Source: Anaeramoeba flamelloides
Taxonomy: Eukaryota > Metamonada > Anaeramoebidae
Assembly (NCBI GenBank): GCA_027625915.1
Contig: JANTQA010000042.1
Coordinates: forward strand, 818,001-882,000
DNA: 64,000 nt
Direction: 5' to 3'
This document shows positions 58,091-64,000 of the stretch, piece by piece. The position numbers and the translations under genes were made by a program. The notes beneath the pieces were generated by a model that saw only the letters and a program-made list of their open reading frames with translations, was not told the origin of the DNA and made no database searches. Each line of letters begins with the position of its first letter. Positions within the stretch are counted from its first letter, which is position 1.

Positions 58091-59630
58091 AAAATAAAAC
58101 AGGGATTTTATTTCGGAAAAATCCTTATAATTGCCAGGCACATATTAATTAACCCACCTTAAAAATAATATTTATTATAAAAAAATAAGGAATACTTTCA
58201 AATTTCTTATTATAATGAAAATAATAATAATCTGTTATTTATACCCAGAATATCCTTTAAAAAATATTACACAAAACATTAAAATTTCAAGAAAATTAAT
58301 AAATAACTGTAAATAAAATAAATGTAATATATTTTAAGTGGGGATTAAAGATTCAATTTTTGGTTTATTTTTCTACTATTATTAACACAAGATTAAATTT
58401 GGGATATTACTTATTAAGAGAAACAATCAGAAATTCCCTAAAATGGCTTTTGCAAAAAAATGTAACTAAATCTTTTTTTTTTTTTTTTTTTTTGATCCAA
58501 ATTTCAAAACAAAATGAAGATTATATTTTCGAATGTAAAATGAACATATTAAAACAAAAAAGTTTAAAAATGATATCACATTTCTAAAAAGCCAACAAAG
58601 GTACCCATTTACCAAAGTTAATTGGGGATTTTGGAAAAGATTACCGATTGCCTGGTAAAAAATTAAATTTGACTGACTAAAACCAAATCGAAATAATAAA
58701 AAGCTCGGATATTTGCAAAAAAAAAATAAATTAATTCAAAATTAAATATTTCTATATATCCACCCTCATTTTCCATATAATTACCTAACTAAAAGAATCA
58801 AAAGGGCTTGAAAATGGATTATTGGGTAAAAATTGGGTTGTTTTTTTTTTTTTTTTTTTTCATTTAAAGCTTACAAAAAGAGAAAGTATTAATAATAAAC
58901 ATTTTAACTTGGGAAAAAACAAAAAATGAAATTTAATAATCTAAATCATTTGTAATTATTTTTTTAATCAAGCTGAAAATTAATAATAATTAACCAGTGT
59001 ATTATTTACCATAAAAAAATTTATTATTGAAAATTGATAACTGATAAAATTTAGAGAAAAGAATTAAATTTTAAAGTCAAAATCAAACTTTAAAATTAAA
59101 TAAAAAAAGTTCAATATATTGCAATTGTCTAAGAATAGATTAGATTATTTTCAGTATTGGAAATTGAGTTCTCTGTGTAATTTAGAATATTTGAAATTTA
59201 GATTCTTTGAAACTTTTTTTTTGTTATTTTTGATGTTAAAACATTTTCTGTTTGTTAATTAACTCAATTTTCTCTCGATAAATATCTAAATTTGATCCCA
59301 AATTTTTAGATATCTTTTATAATAATAAACTTTAAGAAATCAATACCATATTCACTTATTACTTATTATCATTTCTTTTGATCAACTCATGTTTAAGTCT
59401 TCATGAATAAGAGTAACATTCTTTTTATTTTGGAACAACAGAATGAAACTATTTTGGAGTGTTATTTTGAAACCAGTATTGTGGATAAATAACACACGTT
59501 AACATCCTTTTGTGTTTTCTAAAAATTTAACTCATATAAAAAATATTTGATACTCTAGAAATAAAAGAAACAAACCAATGATATGAAAACAATATATAAA
59601 CAAGAAATAGGGTTCTTTAAATAAATTTTA
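58091..59630. other. Intergenic AT-rich DNA
   Basis: Long T-runs (58471 and about 58842) and no supported gene. The 75-aa frame at 58360-58587 spans a T-run and is not called. Confidence 0.4.
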
Positions 59631-59888
59631 AAGAAGAATTATGATGATATTGAACTATTAAAAAGCCAATTTTTGACAAAAAAATGAGCAAAAAAAGAAT
59701 TCATTGATTTTTTTATCAAAAAATCAATTGATCTCAATAATTTTGTAAATCTTGATGAAATTTTTGAAACAAAAACAGGAAATATTTTTGAACCATTTTC
59801 ACTAATCCAAGATCTATCATTCAAAGCCAAATTAAATCTGAACCAAGTATCTATAAGTGATTTCCCCTCTTCCAATACCCAAGCCTAA
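59631..59888 (+). pseudogene. Coding-like terminal block with an in-frame TGA
   Basis: After a TTTTAAAG acceptor-like site the frame reads KKNYDDIELLKSQFLTKK, TGA (59685), then AKKEFIDFFIKKSIDLNNFV, LDEIFETKTGNIFEPFSLIQ and NQVSISDFPSSNTQA, to TAA at 59886. Composition is protein-like on this strand; the opposite-strand 78-aa frame is its shadow. It may be the 3' exon of a decayed gene. No family recognised. Confidence 0.35.
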
Positions 59889-60118
59889 AAAAAAAAACTA
59901 GAGTTAGATTTTTGAAATGGGTTAAAGACTGATAACATGGGTTATTTACTCTACTGTGCTTTATTCAAGAATAAAAATAATTTCCAAAAAAAAGAGCTGT
60001 AATTTATAAAATGTGACCTTGGTTTATTGCTTTTCTTGTTGTATCAAAAAAAACTACAATCATTTTTTTCTGAAATCTCTTGTAAAAAAAATATAATCAA
60101 AAACAATCAGCCGAACAA

Positions 60119-61293
60119 ATGAGCCAAGAAGAGTGTAAAGTCTTTTTTGGTGGCTGTAGTAATGTACCTGTACTTTGTGGTGAACAAAAAAAAAACTTTC
60201 GAGGTTTGATGCCTTGTTCTCAAATTCAGGATCATGGCTTAGTAAGAAAAGTCGTTTGTGGTGAAGACTTCTCCAAAAAAGGGTTTTTAATTTGGAAAGG
60301 CAAAAACAAATTAAAAATTATATTCCCACATGGCAAACCAATTGATTATCTCCTAAAAAATGAACAAATCAAAGACGTCCAATCTGGGTATTCCACTTTT
60401 TTAATCTTAACAAAGTCAGGTAAAGTCTTTTCTTTAGCAAGGAAGCAAAATTCTTACCATTCTGAAATCCCTTTAGAAGATCCTGAAAAAAGCAATTATG
60501 ATCAAATAAGGCCAGTGCCTTTTTTTAATGAAGAAAAAAATAATCGAAAAGTTAAATCACTTTCAATGGTTGGTTGGTCAAATTACTTTTTATGTGAAAA
60601 TGGTGATCTGTATGGAAATGGTTATAATTCTGGTAAGAACTTTATGATTTTTTCCCTTTTTTTAATCTTTCGATCGCTCAAACTATAAAAATAAATTCTC
60701 TTGTTTTATTTTCCAAATAAAGACGATTGTGGGAGTGAAAATTACCAAAAAAAAAGAAATTAAGAAAAAATTTCTTCGCTTATTAAATATGTGTCGAGGT
60801 AAATCATTTTTTGGTCGTTTGGGATCAAAAATGAAACAGAAAAAGGAAAAAAAGTTTAACAAGATTTTTAAATTGAAAACCTTAATAGAATCTTAGAAAC
60901 CACAGAAATGAAAAGGAAGGTTAACCCATAAAAGAAAAAATAAATGAATATACACAAAAAGGAAGATTAAACAAAGCACATCCAATTTCTGAAACTTATT
61001 AGATTTAATCCATAACAAACCATAACTTGAAAACAAATGTTTAAGGTATATCGTTTCAAACGTCTTGTTGTAAAAAATACAAGACCAGAAGGCATTTATT
61101 TTCTTATGGAGGATCGTTTTCAAAATTTTCTTCAGGAGATCATTTCTGTAATTGTTTCAATTCGAGGCTTCAAGACATCCTTGAAAAGTGCAATTCATGG
61201 GATTACTTACAACTTTTCTACAAAGAAGAAATGAAAAAAATTATTTCAAGCCTTTGTTTTCAATCAATGAATGAAAGAAATTGCTTCTTTTAA
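60119..61293 (+). CDS. RCC1-like repeat protein, three exons, frame shift at an A9 run
   Basis: Exon 1 is 60119-60632 (MSQEECKVFFGGCSNVPVLC). It carries two RCC1-type blade motifs, GYSTFLILTKSGKVFSL and GWSNYFLCENGDLYGNGYNS, and ends at GTAAGA in phase 1. Exon 2 is 60723-60798 (DDCGSENYQ ... FLRLLNMCRG, then a GTAAAT donor). Exon 3 is 61046-61293 (ISFQTSCCKKYKTRR ... DILEKCNSWDYLQLFYKEEM ... NERNCFF, TAA). Phases agree across all junctions only if the A9 run in exon 2 is one base shorter. RCC1 family members form beta-propellers acting as GEFs or scaffolds. At about 278 aa this is short of a seven-blade propeller, and the C-terminal third is not RCC1-like. It could be a real short paralogue or a decaying copy. 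Confidence 0.6.
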
Positions 61294-61882
61294 TTGTAAA
61301 GCCATTATTTAATAAAAAATAATTTTTGAACATGGATTAGACAAAATAATTGTTGTGTCACAATATCTGCAAAACCCGACTAACTCCTTGGGATATCTTG
61401 ATTTACATATATAATGTTGATTTATAAAATTCACATTATACAAAAGAATCGAGTACCCTAGTAGAAGTGTATTAGAAATTATGTTACTCAAAAAATGACA
61501 AATTTAGGATTCATCTCGCCCTTAAAGTGCAAAAAAAAATTTAATAATTTTAAAAAGTATCGAAAACCAATTAAAAACAAATCAACCTTCAGTGTACGAT
61601 CGATATGGTCAAATCAACAATCAAAAACAAAAAATGGATATTGTCGAAATAAGTGCCAAAAAGAACTGCACTCAATTTCCATTTTGAATGTTTGTGAATT
61701 ACAATTTTGATACAGTTGTGTTGTATTGGAAGTGTAGATCTTGGGCACTTTTGAGATCTCTTTGTTATTTTTTTTTTTCATTTTTCAAATGAGTTATTTT
61801 TTATACTAAAAGAATATTACAAAATCCTAACTGTGTCAAATATATAGGATTACAATATAAAAAAATTACAAAATAAATGTTT
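61294..61882. other. Intergenic DNA
   Basis: A 71-aa frame at 61495-61710 (MTNLGFISPLKCKKKF...) has no recognised family and no flanking splice signals that could be confirmed. Not called. Confidence 0.4.
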
Positions 61883-62293
61883 CAGCTGTTCGAATGCTAC
61901 CGTGAAATTTTTTTCAATATCAAATTTTGATGTTGATATAGATTTTTAAAAAGTTGAATATGGGAATAATAAATCTCATATTGAAAAAAAAATTTCATAA
62001 ATGAGTTGATCTGAAAAATAAACTTCTGATTTGATCCTAAAATAATTCAATTTTTTTAGAGTAAAATTTATGTTGTTTCTGAATGATTTTTCAATGTTTA
62101 GAGTCATTTTGGGGTTTGAAATTTTTTTTTTTTTTTTTTAAAAATCATAAAAAATTCTTGAATATTGACTCATTTAGGAAAATTTTTTTTTCAATATGAG
62201 ATTTATTATTCCCATATTCAACTTTTTTAAAAATCTATATCAACATCAAAATTTGATATTGAAAAAAATTCACGGTAGCTTTGGATAGATTGT
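61883..62293. mobile_element. Long-TIR element 'M', copy 2
   Basis: CAGCTGTTCGAATGCTACCG starts the left arm. TGTTGATATAGATTTTTAAA, AAGTTGAATATGGGAATAAT and TCATATTGAAAAAAAAATTT pair with their inverses on the right, which ends CACGGTAGCTTTGGATAGAT. Homologous to 40692-41273, without the nested copy. Confidence 0.75.
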
Positions 62294-62294
62294 A

Positions 62295-62905
62295 GTAGGG
62301 AAAAAAATACCGGGCATGAAAATAATCCTGATAAGATTTTTAATTGTGAGTATTAGAAAAATTGTTGTCTAATTTCTATTATTCAAAACCAAATACTTTA
62401 TTTTTAAGGCTCAAACTTTTAAAATTATAACCAAACCCACTTATTTGAATTGTGATTAATGAAATTACACTGGTTTAAAACACCATTCAATCAAAAAAAA
62501 AAAAAAAAAAAGAATAAAAATTATCATTATCCATTTTTCCTTGTAAACCTCTATAAAACTCCATTGTTTTTCAAAAAAAGTTGATCTGATATGCTATCAA
62601 ACAATTACTTGTGTATTCTAGAGATATCCCACTTTAATGAACTTTAGGTAGTTTTATTACTAGAGTTTGGAAAATGATAATTTTTATTCTTTTTTTTTTT
62701 TTTTTTTTGATTGAATGGTGTTTTAAACCAGTGTAATTTCATTAATCACGATTCAAATAAGTGGGTTTGGTTATAATTTTAAAATTTTGATTCTTAAATT
62801 AAGAATTTAGTTTTAAATAAAAGAAATTACACAACAATTGTGCTAATATTCACAATTATAAATCTTGTCAAGGATTTTTTTCATGTATGCTATTTTTTTC
62901 CCTAC
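62295..62905. mobile_element. Long-TIR element 'N'
   Basis: GTAGGGAAAAAAATA and TATTTTTTTCCCTAC form the tips. The arms are over 200 bp and pair through AAGTGGGTTTGGTTATAATT (right), GTGTAATTTCATTAATCA and GGTGTTTTAAACC. The left A-run and right T-run also pair. The central 150 bp is unique and non-coding. It abuts element M copy 2 directly. Confidence 0.82.
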
Positions 62906-63552
62906 TTTAAATCTAATTAAATTGATTTTATACTTTATGAAAAAAAACAATTTTTATAAAATTAAAAGAAAAAAAAAGCCTTTGGAAATCTCATATAATA
63001 GGAAAATATTATTATTATTATTTTAATAAATTTGAATTTTTCTAAATTTGGAATTGTTTTTAAACTTTTTTTTTTTCCAATTTGAATTTTTTGTGAGATA
63101 CTATTTACCTTTTTTTTTATTATTTTGAATTTTTTTTTTTGAGAATCGGTTTTTATTCCAAAAGATTCTTTTTAAACATGTTTTTTATTAATTGAATTTT
63201 TTTCAATGAGATCCTTTTGAAACTTTTTTTTTATTTTATTGAATTTTTCTTTTTGTTAATGAAAGAAAAAATTAGATTTTTTTTTTGACTGTTATTTGAA
63301 TTTTTGTCAATCAAAAGATCCTTTCTAGACACTTTTTTTTTTTTTGTTATTTGAATTTTGTCAACCAAAAGAAGTACAGTTTTCACTCTATTATTGTCGG
63401 TAGTAATCCACCCCTCGAAGTATGGGACAATTTCATGGCAAGTGAATTGTTCCTTAACATCTATTTTCTTGCAAGTTTTGATTTTTTATGTAAGACATCT
63501 GAACAAGTTTAATAAATTAATTGTAACATTTTTTTTAGACTTTCTTTTCGTA
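62906..63552. other. Low-complexity T-rich DNA
   Basis: Irregular recurrences of TTTGAATTTTT followed by T-runs (about 63030-63360) suggest a decayed tandem repeat with a unit of about 60 bp. The 69-aa frame at 63358-63567 is not supported. Confidence 0.4.
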
Positions 63553-64000
63553 AGGGTTTTTCTTTGATTGATCTATGACTATTATTTCCCAATTAATAAA
63601 TTAAAATTTTTATAAAAAGTCACCCAAAATATTTTACTATATTATTTGAGGAAACACCAAGATGAAATAATACAAGATTTATACAAAAATAATTCGAAAG
63701 GATACTTTCAGAAATATAATTAAGCTTCCTGATTGAGCTTTAGGATAAAATTTTAATTAGTATAATTTTATTTTAAGATTAAAACGTGACTTTACTAAAA
63801 ATGAAGACTACGATCAATTATTAAAAGAAAAAATCGATGATTAAAGACAAAATGGAGGACTTAAACACAATAAAATTTTTTCTTAATACGTTTTTTAGAG
63901 TAAGTTAGTTTTATTTGATTAATCAATTATTAGCAATTCAGAAAAAGAATTTAACTATTTATAAGATCTCTGAAAACCACACATCGAAATTTTGATTCAA
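63553..64000. mobile_element. Element 'E' fragments at the window edge
   Basis: TTTTTCTTTGATTGATC (63555) and, from about 63790, AAAATGAAGACTACGATCAA, AAAATGGAGGACTTAAACAC, TTTTTAGAGTAAGTTAG and GATCTCTGAAAACCACACATC match 2090-2285. The copy runs off the end of the window. Confidence 0.6.

Noticed and set aside
58360-58587. 75-aa frame
   Set aside because: Runs through a long T homopolymer, with no coding character on either side.
61495-61710. 71-aa frame with Lys/Asn-rich sequence
   Set aside because: No family, no confirmed splice sites; other frames look equally open.

Overview
This is a very AT-rich eukaryotic nuclear window. Its protein genes have spliced introns, use the standard genetic code, and include no bacterial-type operons. 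Intergenic DNA and introns are packed with interspersed repeats, especially palindromic terminal-inverted-repeat (TIR) elements. The gene set is typical of a protist: a two-RRM RNA-binding protein, a choline-transporter-like (CTL/SLC44) protein, a prolyl oligopeptidase, exocyst Sec10/EXOC5, an ARF GTPase, an Ariadne-type RBR E3 ligase, an RCC1-like protein and a tRNA-Asp. Base composition, long repeat-filled introns and the style of the RCC1-like protein suggest an amoeboid protist such as Anaeramoeba. That placement is an inference from memory and is not proven here.

Layout. 1-7133: RRM gene whose large intron holds nested DNA transposons and a broken LINE. 7134-14356: mostly repeats, including a three-deep transposon stack (8241-10230) and a hairpin-module array. 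14357-19636: choline transporter-like gene (four exons, phases agree). 20759-21140: unidentified gene or remnant on +. 27010-21523 (-): prolyl oligopeptidase, introns filled with TIR elements. 27200-29000: three repeat families. 32396-29894 (-): Sec10. 33280-35480: degraded LINE with a hairpin array in its 3' end. 36929-36372 (-): ARF GTPase. 38661-40250: RBR ligase. 40690-48200: transposon-rich block with a decayed Tc1/mariner transposase and its MITEs. 48718-48648 (-): tRNA-Asp. 49858-50332: another hairpin array. 51902-53937: unknown gene assembled from short exons. 54000-59600: diverged repeats with scattered coding-like blocks. 60119-61293: RCC1-like gene. 61883-62905: two long-TIR elements. 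The end of the window holds a fragment of an element also seen near 2 kb.

Two themes stand out. First, a family of modular hairpin arrays (5044, 13196, 34985, 41478, 49858) is built from a small set of palindromic modules joined by short TAACGGYG-like linkers; three of the five lie inside LINEs. Second, several otherwise conserved host genes lose frame at A/T homopolymer runs (Sec10, RCC1-like, the RRM 3' exon, the 20.8-kb gene). This points either to assembly indels or to real slippage or decay.

The genes do not form a pathway. Sec10 and ARF both belong to membrane traffic, but their proximity is probably incidental. No virus-like or LTR element and no CRISPR was seen.
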